Part shown: one piece after another, positions 34,437 to 47,039 of the stretch | Layout: each line of letters opens with the position of its first letter | Position numbering within the stretch: position 1 is the first letter of the stretch | Source: Chrysemys picta bellii | Taxonomy: Eukaryota > Chordata > Testudines > Emydidae | Assembly (NCBI RefSeq): GCF_011386835.1 | Contig: NC_088792.1 | Location: 62,975,287-63,039,286 of the forward strand | DNA length: 64,000 nucleotides | Direction of reading: 5' to 3' | Position numbers and translations under genes: made by a program | Notes under the pieces: model-generated | Databases searched by the model: none | What the model was told of the DNA's origin: nothing | What the model saw: only the letters and a program-made list of their open reading frames with translations

Positions 34437-34455
34437 GCGGGGGGGGGGGGGGGAG
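34437..34455 (+). repeat. Poly(G) tract
   Basis: About eighteen guanines with one interruption. It could form a G-quadruplex or be an assembly-sensitive homopolymer. Confidence 0.75.
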
Positions 34456-37400
34456 GGTGTAACAGAGATGAAACAAAGCACCTGGTCTGAAACTTCTTGA
34501 ATATTAGGGATGTTCAAATCCTAATCTAGATTTGAAATTTCTAGTTTGAGTTTCTCTCTGGATAATGAACAGAATGCCAACCTAAACATACCTGAACTTT
34601 GGGAGATTTCAGTTTTGTATCCATATCCCAATATAAACTCCACGGCTCAGGCCTCTCTTTGTGTGTCTGAGTATTATATATTAGGCAGTAGTCCACTTTT
34701 CCCAGCATTCTTATGTGCAACCCCTATACACGCATATGTTCTGTATAGTTTATAATTTAACGTGTGTGTGAAAAGCATAATTTATCCTTCCAAACATCCA
34801 GATGGCTAGTCTTAATAAGATAAAACTTTAAAAAATGTTATCCTCTTGTGGCACATTTCATTATGAGATATAATGGGAAATATGAAATGTCATTTATTGC
34901 ATCATTTCCTCGGTTCCAAGAAAATGACAGTCAATGAACTGTTAAGATCCATCTCACGCAGATATCCCCAAGGAGTTCTGAAGATAACACTGTTTTAGAA
35001 CTTTGTCTAAACTTTCTGTGTGTTTGATTATATGGCTTAGTTACAGTATTTCATTTTTCATCCCGTCTAAGTGTCTGAGACATACATTTTTAAGGTGGGG
35101 TTTCCTTCCTTCTGTTCTTAGTGGTGGCTTGCTACTAATTTTTAAGGAAGAAAATGAAATGTGGTCACTGCTTGTGGATCAATAAAAACTAGATATATTA
35201 TCTACTAAGCAACTCTTTGAATGTATAGCATATTCCACAACCACAACTTAAAAAGTCCCTATCCCAGTTTCATTTTTAACCTTTCTTATACATGGATTAA
35301 TATTGAGGCAAACGTACTTAACACAATACTGTATAGCAAATTAGGACCAGATTGACACTTGCCCTTGAGCAAATACATATCAGGAGTGAGGGCATAATGG
35401 TGAGTAAAAGGAGCTTCCTCCACACGAGCTAGGGTCTTTTATATAGTCACACCAAAGGGTGTATAAAACTTCCAAAGGAAGATAGGTAGGAGATGAGGCT
35501 CAGAGCTCTCTCCTGGCAAATCAATCAGTGGAGCTGTTTCAGTGCATGAAGGGAAGCAGGCTGCAGTGTTCCCTTGGCAAGGTGTACAAATATACCCACA
35601 TTGCACTCTCTGGAGCCCTGGGAGTGGTTGTGACTCCTGTAGGAAAGATGATGAGGACTACAAATACATAACTTTTTCAGTTAATGAAGGATATTGCCTC
35701 AGCAATGCCTGGCATAAGTCATCCGTCGTCATGAAGACCGTGTATGTGAGAAGGAAGTCATCAAGGAGGGTCTCTGCAGAGAAAAAACAAAAGAATCCCA
35801 AAGTACAGTAAGTTACATAGGTGAGGAGGCAGCTACCTATTGCTGCTAGTGTGCATGTCTGGAATATGACTTGTTAAAATATTCAGAGGATTCAAGCCCA
35901 ATAAAGGTATTATTTATTTAGTTAGTGTAAATTTGAAACAGTTCACAATATGCTGTCTCTGAGAACATGAGATCTTTCTGTCACAGTGGCACCCTAAATG
36001 TTTATATTACTTGTAAATCAGAAAAGACTGAATCAGGCCCTTTGGATAATGCTATACATTGTAGATTTTAAATAAAAATCATAACGCTTCCATTATGCAT
36101 CTTTTCTCACATTGTGAGCTTTAAAATGGCATTTCATCAATTTAGTAAGTTAGGTCATTTCCAAAAGAGTTTATTTAAGTTTATGGCAAGAAGATGGACA
36201 GACAGAGGCTACAAAAGCCCATTAAAAATCTTTTCTTTTCTAGACTGCTGGTACTGTAGGTATATAGTGAATGACTCATCCTTCTAAAGCAGGAGCATAT
36301 GTGAAATATGCTAGCTAGTCTCTATCCCGTAGTTAGTAAACAGGTGTTTACGTCACACAAAAAAGTAACCATCCCAATTGGCACCCTAAATCTCAGCAAA
36401 GCAACCTTACCACAGGCTTGACTAAACTGTTTTGGGAAATCTGAAAGAGTAGAAGAGGTGAATTTGTATATATATTGACTGGGATCCGAAAAGCAACTGG
36501 TAGCACACCAGTTCTGAGTGTAATTTTAAGCTTCTGTTCGCAGTGTTAACCTTTTGGAATTTTTTCTTAAACTTTATTTAATAATGTAACAAAAGCTTTC
36601 TCTGTCTCTTACGTTCCTCCTTTTGGCTTTGGTGGTATTTTACCAAAGCAAGCTAAGTCATTTGTTTAGATAATAATTCTATCCACTTCAGTTGTTTTGC
36701 ATCAAGTCTTTGGGTAGTAAACTGTACTAATTCACAACTCAGTAAAACAACATGAAATTCTGTTCCTCCTCCCTCCCCCTCACTTATCATATGAATCTCA
36801 GGATTTTTCTAAAACTTTAGGGCATCCAACAAAATTAAACTAGTTCATCTCCTATTCCCATAAGTTATCCACAAATGTAATACATCCTATAGGAACATAT
36901 TTGCTGTACAAACTAATAAAGCAATCATTACTAGTCTAAAAATGGACAAGAGAGCCTATTGCCCTTCATAGCTTAATGTGAAAATGAACGTCTTTCTTTT
37001 ATAAGATTTTAGATATTAAGAATTTCTAAAGTTTTAGCAAATGTACTGCTTCACTTCTAAAAATAAATCAGTCTAGCATCAATTATTTTACCACATGAGG
37101 ATATGAAAGTGGATACAAGTTGAATAGAACACTCCTGTCATATGTACAGCATGCAGTATTTTGGCAGCTCCTTCATGCATATTGACTTAAATGGGAGATT
37201 TCCTGATATCAGGACTGAAGGCCAAATGATCCCTACACAGAAAAAAAGACAAGGCAGAGCCAAGAAACTCCCTGGGCCTGATTCTCCCATCACTTGTGCA
37301 TGGCCAGTTCCCACTGAAATCAACGTGCATGCGTGCAATTGACAGGATATTTGGGTCTCCTGGGTTTTTAAACTCAGAGGTTCTGAATCATTATCCCAAC

Positions 37401-37861
37401 TAGTAGGATACCTTCTTGGAGTGGTGTGTCCTCAGAAGTACAGAAGGAGGGCAGAATGCTCCTAAGGGTTCTGAGGCATGTCCACACAGCTGCCAGGATG
37501 TAAGGTGGAGGAGAGTAAATAAGGACTACCCTCCTGAGACATGCTGTCATGGGGAATCAAGTACGTCTATTCACTTACACCACATTAAAAACCAAACATC
37601 ATGAAGGGGATTTCCATGTAAGATAATGATGAGAGAATCAACATTATCTGGTACAGCTATTTCCCTGCTCTTTAGAGGTGGGATTAGACCAAGCAGAATG
37701 GCTATTCTACAGTCATTCCTGAGAAAAGCTCCTAAGCCTGAGGGCGATACACCGGACGTAAGCTTTTGAGTGGCTGGGGTGGGGTGGAAATGATGCCCAT
37801 TTAAGCTTAATGTATCAGTAATTCCACTATTTCCAAGTCCTTCGTGATTTTTGAGTACACA

Positions 37862-38695
37862 GTATCAGAATCGTAGGACTTGAAAGTACCTCAAGAAATC
37901 TTCTAGTCCAGTCCCTTGCATTCATGGCAGGATTAAGTTATTATCTAGACCATCCTTGACAAGTGTTTAAGCCTGCTCTTAAAAATCTCCAATGACAGAG
38001 ATTCCACAACCTCCCTAGGCAATTTATTCCAGTGCTTAATCACCTTGACAGTTAGGAAGTTTTTCCTAATGTCCAACCTAAATCTCCCTTGGTGCAATTT
38101 AAGCCAATTGTTTCTTGTCCTATCCTAAGAGGTTAAAAAGGACAATTTTTCTCCCTCCTCCTTGTAACAATTTTTTATGTACTTGAAAACTTATCACGTC
38201 TCCTCTCAGTCTTCTCTTTCCACACTAACCAAACCCAATTTTTTCCAATCTTCCCTCATAGGTCATGTTTTCTAGACCTTTATTTATTTTTGTTTCTCTT
38301 CTCTGGACTTTGTCCAATTTGTCCACATCTTTCCTGAAATGTGGTACCCAGATACTCCAGTTGAGGCCTAATCAATACAGAGGAAATCAGAAGAATTACT
38401 TCTTGTATCTTGCTTACAACACTCCTGCTAATACATCCCAGAATTAGGTTTCCTTTTTTTTTTTTTTTGCAAGTGTTATGCTGTTGACTCATATTTAGCT
38501 TGTGATCCACTATGAAACCCCCCCCCCCCAGATCCCTTTCTGCAATATTTCTTTCTAGGCAGTCATTTCCCAGTTTGTATGTGTGCAACTGATTGTTCCT
38601 TCCTAAGTGGAGTACTTTGCATTCGTCCTTATAGAATTTCATCCTATTTGCTTCAGACCATTTCTCCAGTTTATCCAGATCATTTTACATGACAT
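37862..38695 (-). mobile_element. CR1 retroposon, 3' part
   Basis: On the minus strand the frame 38642 to 38280 reads MKFYKDECKVLHLGRNNQ, then LERNIAERDLGG and later VLIRPQLEYLGTTFQERCG, all C-terminal CR1 reverse-transcriptase features. The 3' UTR follows to about 37862 (aaggtacttt / gtcctacgattctgat). Homopolymer runs (T16 at 38454, C12 at 38517) interrupt the frame. Same strand as RAPGEF5. Confidence 0.9.
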
Positions 38696-40385
38696 GGCTC
38701 AGAACACAGACAGACAGATATGGCCAATATATTAAAGCCTCTCTAACAGTGCTGTAGTACCCCTCTGTATTGATCACCCTCATATTTCACAGTAACTAGC
38801 AGCACCTGTCTAAGTATAGTATTAATCTGATGTAACAGAGCACAATATTTAACATAAAATTATCCCTTCTTTCATAATCAAACACTAAATTAAGATCAAA
38901 TTCAAGAAGTTCCCAGTGCTGTCCTGGGAATACATCCTCTGACATTAAAACTATTATAGCATACTTTAAATGTGAGACATTCTTAATACAGATACCCAGT
39001 TTTACTTTCTTAATTTATCATTTGTATTTACTTCTTTATTGAATGAAGAATAGAATTTGAAAAAGACTCATGACAGAGACATCAATGGCAACAGTTGCTA
39101 CTTAATCTCTGATGAATAGATAGATCAATCGATAGATAATGACTACCAATCCTGTAGTCATGGTGTACAAAATATTCCTGTTTTCTTCAAAAAGTCTAAC
39201 TGGATCAATGCATTTACCATTCAATTCAGAAGCTGGTCTAAAAAGACTCCTGATAAAAAGATACACATTTAAAACCACTTGCATGCATATTAAAACCATG
39301 CAATTCTTTAGAATATTTATTTCTATCATTTGTTAAACTTAGTAGAAAATATTATTTTTGTGTAGCAAGCACATATCCCAAACAAAAAGGCATTATACAG
39401 AGCTTGTACTCTAGATAAAAAGGACATCATTCAATCTGATCCATCTCTTTTCGGCGATATAATGCAACTATTAATCTGAAAGGTGGTTTTCAAAAACAGT
39501 TCTTTGGAAACTGGTGTTTGTGGCATCAAGAACTACATCTAATCCCATATCCTAGTTCTTTACTAAATGGTACAATTGTGCAATGAGCTTTATGAAAAAT
39601 AAAAAAATCCATTTGCAACAGGTTATTTCCACAATGACTTTATGAACAGTTATACCTACAGGCAACTTATCAATTCCTACAATATGTAAATAACATGTTG
39701 ACAACCATGAAGCTTTGAGACAAAATAGAATTAAATACTACCTAACTGACATTTTTAAAAAAATGAACTTTGTATCTATAAGCTTTTACTGGGCTAATGT
39801 AATTATAAGAAAATGCTGTAAACTTTATTGTACTAATTAGCACTAAAACCATTGATTTGAGATATTGTTCTGGACATTTCATTGCCTGTTAGGTTCTCCA
39901 GGATCATCAGCTCTATATTTTAACTTTATGCAAGAAATACATTGTATATTTTTGGGTAGAAATATTTTTTAAATTGAAGAGTTATTGCAGGGAAGATTTG
40001 AGTTTGCTAGCCTTGACCCTTCCTAGAATAGCTTAAAACTATTTATAATCTCGCCATACATTTTAAAGCTTATGATTCCCATCTAATCTACACACAAGAA
40101 AATAAACATACATGGGACAGACATGCTTGCCACCTCAATTCCATAACATCCTTGAATGGCTGCTTGGAGATCCAATACAATATTATGATACACAAGATCC
40201 TCAGCTGGTGTAAACTGTCCCTTTTCCATTGACCTCAACAGAACCAGGGGAATTCATACCAGTTAAGGGTCTGCCCCTAGTATACAGCATCTACTTTTCT
40301 CTCCACGTGCAGAAGAGATTTATGTGGGTAGTTCCTATCCTTTAATTCTGCCCCCAAAAGATGATATACCACTAAGCCAAACAAA

Positions 40386-40427
40386 TATATATATATATAT
40401 ATATTATATATACACATATATACACAC
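40386..40427 (+). repeat. (TA)n/(CA)n microsatellite
   Basis: Alternating TA units grading into ACACAC directly left of the MITE; a (TG)n tract of about 15 units follows the MITE at 40632-40660. Confidence 0.85.
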
Positions 40428-40629
40428 ACACACCTCTACCCAGATATAACGCGACCTGATATAACACGAATTCGGATATAACGCGGTAAAGCACTGCTCC
40501 GGGGGGGAGAGGGGGGCGGGGCTGCACACTCCGGCAGATCAAAGCAAGTTTGCTATAATGCGGTTTCACCTATAATGTGGTAAGATTTTTTGGCTCCCGA
40601 GGACAGCGTTATATCGGGGTAGAGGTGTA
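40428..40629. mobile_element. Mariner/Tigger-like MITE (copy 1)
   Basis: The ends are inverted repeats based on cacctctaccc(c)gatataacg and (inward from the right) tacacctctaccccgatata. The interior has several copies of 'gatataacgcg', each followed by AT-rich spacers. It lies between a TA microsatellite and a TG microsatellite, so the TA target site cannot be read cleanly. A second copy is at 42.6 kb. Confidence 0.85.
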
Positions 40630-40631
40630 TA

Positions 40632-40664
<33 letters not shown>

Positions 40665-41682
40665 CAGTCCACAAGCACCGACAACAAGAAAAGTTCATAA
40701 AATAGGATTATTGTAATGCATCTATAGGCTAAGCCTCTCTAAATTGTGTCTCAACTTGTTTAGAAATTAAACCCCCTAAAGGAATATTTTTAAGAAAGAG
40801 TCTATATGCTACATGTGATCCAGTAATAGATTCACTCATCTGTTAAATTACTTTAAAACAAGTAAGCAAAGGAAAAGTGCTTTTGATAGACAACATCCTA
40901 TAATAGTAATTTAATCTAAGTACCGAACAGTAATGATAATATTTAAAACTCTTTGCATCACTTAAATTCCCCAATATATCACCATTAACTATAACTACAT
41001 ATTTTCTCTTCAGATGTGCTGTAATTTAAATAGTTCTGCAAGGGTTTTACACAGTGCACAAACACTATACCCAGGGACCCAAGAAATAAATGCACAGCAG
41101 TGTAATGTGTGTAACAACAGGCTTTAGTGGAACTTGAAGTTAAATTACTTTTACCTTTGGAACCCTAACATTTGAGTAAGGACCACATCTGGGTGAACAC
41201 TGCAAAAAATCTTATTTGAAAACCTTTTGGATTTTGAAATAATTTGCTTTGACCAGGCTCACAGCCCTTGTGGTTCACTTTCTGTGAATATTTGTTTGAT
41301 TGAGTTTATTGGCATGAATGGTGGTGAAAAGCAAATGTTACTGCATGCATGAGTATTCATGGAAACAGAAGTCTGAGCTATGTCAAATGCCTAACCTGAA
41401 TAATCAAAACTAGACAAAGCCACGACTACACTAGGAAAATATGAGCATCCTGTGTAAACAGCAAGTAATGTATAAAAAACATGGTAGCTGGTCAGGGTTA
41501 GTCCTAGAGTCCCATCTAGGGTTAACCACAACCAGCTAAATTTTTTTTAACACATGACTGCCCTTGTCCACACTAATGACAAATTAATATTTAAGATCAT
41601 GTTAGTTAACATAGTTTCTAACATGATGCATTTTCTCAGGGCAGGTCATCACTACCCACCGGATCGGTGGGTAGTGATCCAT

Positions 41683-41938
41683 CTACCGGGGGTCAATTTA
41701 TGGCATCTAGTGTAAACGCGATAAAATCGATCCTCGATCGCGCTCCCCGTCGACTCCAGAACTCCAGATCGTGAGAGGCAGAGGCGGAGTCGACAGGGGA
41801 GAGGCAGCGGTCAACTCGCTGCCATCCTCACGGCCAGGTAAGTCAACCTAAGATACGCAGACTTCAGTTATGCTATTCGCGTAGCTGAAGTTGCGTATCT
41901 TAGGTCGACCCCCCCCCCAACTAGTGTAGACCTGGGCT
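41683..41938. mobile_element. Harbinger-like hairpin MITE
   Basis: The right part contains a strong hairpin: gtcaacctaagatacgcaga and its inverse tgcgtatcttaggtcgac, with acttcag/ctgaagt inside. The distal end is agtgtagacctgggctta. The motif set (gtcgactcc, cttcagttat...gtagctgaagt) matches the better-preserved copy at 50225-50510. The left boundary is uncertain. Confidence 0.65.
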
Positions 41939-42548
41939 TAGTCTAGACAAGGCCCAAGACAGCTCAGATAGCAAATATAAAATATTCAGAGTGATCTGTT
42001 CACAATTAGTCCATAGAGAAAACCATATTTGTAAAACACCTCTCTGAATACTTTTAAACAACAAGTACATTCGAGCAAACAATGATCTGCTGGCAGATAA
42101 CCTGCAAGCAGAAAAAGAGGCTAAGTCTGTCACATAAATTATTTATTGCAAAGTATTTGTTCAGCTCTGCTAAGGACAATTTACATGAGTACAGTTTTGA
42201 AGGAGTAAGGGTTCTAAGTGTGTAATTCAGTTTGATCAAATATGAACAGAAATCTTTTCAGAGTTTTCTAGTTGAATCACAGTTGATTATAAAAAAGGCA
42301 GTGCCAATCAAAGCACTGTTTCTTTTACACTATATTCCATACACCTCTAAAAGACAGTGATACTTGGCTTTGAAATACACACCACAGCTTTTAACTTTCA
42401 CTCTTCTATGTACCAGTTTCTGCATAAATTTGTAATACTTCCAACATTTTGTATCCTGATCATATAGGAGCTGCTACCTTCCCCTGGTTCTCACAAAAAA
42501 ATGTTTTTTAAGATTTGCAGCAAACAGTGAAAATAAAATACATGCTAT

Positions 42549-42743
42549 ATACACCTCTACCCCGATATAACGTGACCCAATATAACACGAATTCGGATAT
42601 AACATGGTAAAGCAGCGCTCCAGGGGGGTTGGGCTGCGCGCTCCAGCGGATCAAAGCAAGTTCGATATAACGCAGTTTCACCTATAACGCGGTAAGATTT
42701 TTTGGCTCCTGAGGACAGCGTTATATCGGGGTAGAGATGTATA
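42549..42743. mobile_element. Mariner/Tigger-like MITE (copy 2)
   Basis: The ends tatacacctctaccccgata and (inward from right) tatacatctctaccccgata are inverted repeats with TA at each side, the target preference of Tc1/mariner-type elements. It is about 85-90% identical by eye to the copy at 40428-40629. No coding capacity. Confidence 0.9.
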
Positions 42744-42746
42744 CTT

Positions 42747-43200
42747 GAAATGGCATGACAGACTTATGGACAAAGAGGGACTACTTTCAAAGGATGCTTT
42801 TTATATACATATATATAGTGAGTGTCTACACTGCTGCAGCATTTCTAGTAAAGACATAGCCTTATGCTTTCTCTGTTGTGCATCTTAATGGAGCTTTAAA
42901 AGGCCTGAAATTGTCTTCAGAATTAAATATTTCAGTAGCTGCAAACTTGTCACATACTTCGTAATAATTGCCTAACCAAATAAAGGAAAACTGGGAGGAA
43001 CAAAGAAAAATTAGATTGACGGCTAAAAGGAAATGTTTAAATAAAAAATTCACGAAGAGACTTCAAAAGAAATGGCATCACAGACTTCTGTACAAAGAAA
43101 GACTACTTTCAATGCAAGCTGTGTGTGTGTATATTAAGATGCACAACAGAAAAAGCATAAGGCTAGGTCTTTATTAGAAATGCGGCAGCAGTGTAGACAC
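42747..43200. repeat. Composite direct and inverted repeat
   Basis: A 50-bp sequence (gaaatggcatgacagactta...) at 42747-42797 recurs in the same direction at 43069-43119. About 75 bp at 42821-42896 (gtgtctacactgctgcagca...) recurs inverted at 43127-43200. The arrangement is A-B'-spacer-A-B. I cannot assign it to a named family; the 'gtgtctacactgc' end looks MITE-like. Confidence 0.8.
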
Positions 43201-44622
43201 TACAGCAACAGAAGGGGTTCTCCCCTCACTATAGTTAATCCACCTCCGTGAAATGTGGTAGCTGGGTGAGTGGACCTAGCATTGTCTACACTGGGGGTTA
43301 GATCAGCTTACCTACATCACTCAGAGTTATGGATATTTCACACCCCTGGGCAACATAGCAGGATCGACCCAAGTTTTTACTATAGACTTGGCCTAAGTTC
43401 AGTGGGGTACTGCTCTTGCTGCTCCTTGGGAGCTGCCATAAGCAATAAGCACACCACAGTAAATGTGCATGATAACTAAAGCTCTCAATATGGTGTTTGA
43501 GGCATAAGAAGAATATAAAATAAAGCATTATGTGTTTTGGTACTAATCATCAATCTGTTTAAACCAACTTCTGTTTGAGGCTGAGTCCCATATGATGCCT
43601 TGGTTATGTGATTCAGAGAGGAGCAAAATGCTTCCCTTGGCTCCTTGCACCACCACAGTCTCTCCACATAGGAGACACAGGATTGGAACTCCACAGGAAC
43701 TGAGGAGAGCCAAGAAGCAGCAGTTGGATGTGGGATGCTTCTCTTTATGGAACAGGAATTTTCTAGTGGAAATTTGTGCCAGGTTACTGTTAGTGGAACT
43801 AGCAATAACTCCTCTACAAGAGGAGTTGCAAGCTTGTAGTCTGTAGGCATAGGGTTAGAGCCAATGGCAACATGGCTCCCTTAGTGGAGAAGAGGAGCCC
43901 AGAGTCATACGTGGAGTGGATGACCCTACACAAGTATAGGCTGCAGATCATCCCCCGTGGACTTCTTAGAGAATCCACGGAATCCCCTGCTGTCACCAGC
44001 TGTGTCCTCTTCCCCCTTTGGCGCCCCACACTCTTCCCACTTGAGGAGACAACTCCCCAAGTTTTAACTCGAGGAATGGGGACACATGTTTTTCACTCCC
44101 ACAAGTTTGAAGGATAAGAGGGTAGGATATGACCCATACATGGGGTCTGTATACTGCAGTTCTTTTTTCAACAACTCATTTTTTATCTCTTCCCCAATCC
44201 CTTTAATAGATGTGGTATCAATTACTAAGGCATTAAACATAAATGAATGAATAGTTTTGTAGCCTGAAAACTTCCAGATCACACAATTAGTGATAGAGAT
44301 TATATTTATTACTATCTCCAAGACTTGAGACGCATTGCTGTTCTTGAACTCTGATGTCTCCCCACGCTACTAAAGCAGCCCAAAGCACCAGTGGAGCACA
44401 GGTATTGGTTTAATAAACATGAGAAAAGACTTCAGCCAAAGCAAAGATGGCCCTGTTAAATGGTTACCAGTTTCTATTTACTAATCTGAACTAATTTGAA
44501 GATACTGAGTGAAAAATAACCCACAAGACAGTTACAGCTATACAGGAGGAGAAAGTGAGGAATATATGCAGGGAAATATTGCCCAAAGGTTTATGTTACA
44601 GTAATTTTTAATAGACCAAAAC

Positions 44623-45934
44623 CAGAGGTGAAAGTAAGCCAGTCCGGTCTGGTACAGTGTACCGGCAAGAGCCAGTACGCCGTGCTGGACCGCACCGGCT
44701 TCCGCGGCGGGAATGGGCTGCTTGGTCCCGGTCTGCCAGCGCCCCAGGGAGCAGTGGCTAGCAGGGAGCTCAGGGCAGACGCAGTCAGAGAGCGGCTCTG
44801 GCCCCGGGCCAGCTCCCCCAGCCAGAGGCTTGTACCCCGAGGGGCTGGCCGAGCGCTAGCAGCCCTTGTGAGTTGGACACGGGGCTCCCAGGGGCTCTGC
44901 CCTGGACTAGGTGGGGGTCGGGTTCAGTGACTGAATGGTCCCTTTGGGGTTGAACCGGCTCTTGGACAGGGTGGGGGTAAGGTGTTCTAGGGGCAGCCAG
45001 AGCCCCCCGATCAGAGCTGAGCAGCCCCTCTTTGCCCCAGCACATTTCCTCACGAAGCCGCTCCGAGCCCCTCCAGCGGGGGGGGGGGGGGGGTCCGATT
45101 TGCACAAGGGAGGCAGCTGGTGGCCGGGCCAGAGGCTGCTTGGGGAGTGCTGGGGCAGGACCCAGAGCCCCAGCAGCGGGGCAGCCCCGGGCCCACGCTG
45201 GAGCAGGGTCCAAAGTCCAGGAGCTTGTCCATTCCTAAGGGGGAACCAGGGGAGCTTTGGGCTGGGCCCTTCTGCTTGGCCCTGCTTGTGCCGGCGTGAG
45301 CGGGGCTGGGCCTGGCATAGGGGTCAGGCTGCCTTGCCCAAGGACTGAGCTGCCCAAGCTGTGCCCACCAAGGGCAGCCTGCAGAGTCCCCACATCCCTG
45401 CAGGCAGCGTGAACTGCTGGCCCTGGCCAGAGGCTGCATCGCTGCGGGGTGCCACCATGCTCACCCCTTCCAGGGAGGGGTCCCAGGCTGGCCAGGGCCC
45501 CAAATCGGTGCTAAGCAGGGCCAGTGCATGGAGCAGCTCCAAGCTGGGATATTTACTGGGGCCCAGACCCAGCGTCCATTGCCCAAGCAGCTCGGTGCCC
45601 GGGCTGGGGCCAGAATTTAAAGGGTCAGAGCTCCCCGCCGCTACGGGGAGCCCAGAGCCCTTTAAATCCCGCCTACAGCTCCAGCGACTGGGCTGGGATT
45701 TAAAGGGCCCTATAATTTGTCCCTGAGCCCTGGGGGCTCCCAGCCACCTTTGCAGCTGGGAGACCCGGGTTGATTTAAAGGCCCTGGGGCTCCCAGCCAC
45801 AGCCGGTGCCCCAGGGCCTTTAAATCTTGAGAAGCCCCGCCTCTTCCGGTTGAGGCCATGCCTCTTCCAGGTGAGGCCACGCCCCCTCAGGACTCCAGCA
45901 GTACCGGTAAGTCCTGTAAGTTACTTTCATCCCG
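44623..45934. mobile_element. hAT-like nonautonomous element, 1.3 kb
   Basis: The element begins cagaggtgaaagtaagccag and ends ggtaagtcctgtaagttactttcatcccg; the inverted ends share 'gtgaaagtaa...ccggt(ac)'. A perfect 8-bp direct repeat accaaaac (44615-44622 and 45935-45942) flanks it. The interior is GC-rich, with repeated 'atttaaag...ccctggg' units near 45610-45830 and a poly(G) run at 45078-45093. Long frames on both strands have no protein signature. Confidence 0.88.
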
Positions 45935-47039
45935 ACCAAAACCAAAGCACTCTGCTAAGTAGCTGAAATAAAATATAGCTATAAATATGTAAAAAAGGCA
46001 GCACACCAGAATTAAGAAAGGCTACAACTTTATCAAGTTAAGGAAAACTTCATTGTTACTGATAACATTATTCAAAAGATCCCCTTTCTAACCAAATATG
46101 ATGGTCTTAAATGCAACAAGAGATAACTTGAAAATCCATTACATTTTGCCCTTGTATTCTGGTAATCACTTTTTGCAGAGAATAATTTGCCTTGCTCTGC
46201 TTCTCACCTCCTCTGCTTCTGCTCTTCACAATGGCATTAAATTGGATAGTTGAGAATAATGTCAGTGCCACACGGGAATAAACAAAAGGAAGCTTTAATT
46301 ATTGGGGATACAAGTCAGATAAAAAAAACATATTTGTGTTTAATTAATTCAGCTTTTAGGAATGTTTCTTCTAAAAGCAGCAGCTTCTAACACTGAGCCA
46401 ACTCCAGCTACAAACAGTACTCAAAATTATAAAGTCCTGTCTTGTTCTTAAACAGTAGCAAGACGACCATCTCACCATTACAAAGCTATTGGAAGGAAGA
46501 AAACAGGAGCATTTTTTTGCTTCTAGTCCCTCAGCGAGGTAGCTTTGAATACACAGGAGTCACTTCATTGCTTTTCTTATTGTGCTGATACCAAACAGAC
46601 AATGCCTCTTTGGAATACGGGGCTTTAATTTGAGAAATTTTGTCCAATTCTTTTTTTTTTTTAAACCCCATATTGTCTATCAGGTAAAATTAAAAATTAA
46701 GTACTGGCTATTCCTAGGTAGGTCACACTTAGACAGCAACTGAAAGAGAGTGAAAGGAACCTCTTTCTCCAACTGGCATAGGCATCCAAACAATGCAGAC
46801 CTAGCTTTCTTGAGTTGGAGCTGGCTAATACGACCAGCATGGTCACAAAGGGATGTGGCCAACAATATTGATGTTGCCAGGGCTCTTTTTCTTTCCTCTC
46901 CCTCCCCCAAACAGCTGATGATAGACATTGGGGAGTGCATGCTGCTCCTTTCACAACCAAGCGTAAGGAATGTCATACTGCATACTCTCTCACTTGCTTT
47001 GAGACTGACGTTACACTCCATATTCTTTATGAAAATATG

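Noticed and set aside
39102..39329. Possible extra RAPGEF5 exon (minus strand, SLFRPASELNG between TTTATCAG and GTAAAT)
   Set aside because: Splice-like ends exist but the peptide matches nothing I know in this family and the size (about 32 bp) makes chance likely.
39430..39475. Short minus-strand coding-like stretch (ALYRRKEMDQIE)
   Set aside because: Only about fifteen residues before a stop; no donor in a useful place.
44064..44321. Minus-strand frame containing GIGEEIKNELLKKELQ
   Set aside because: Helix-like by chance in AT-rich sequence; no splice context and no recognised homologue.
44628..45800. Long frames on both strands at 45 kb
   Set aside because: Inside a hAT-like element bounded by accaaaac; low complexity.
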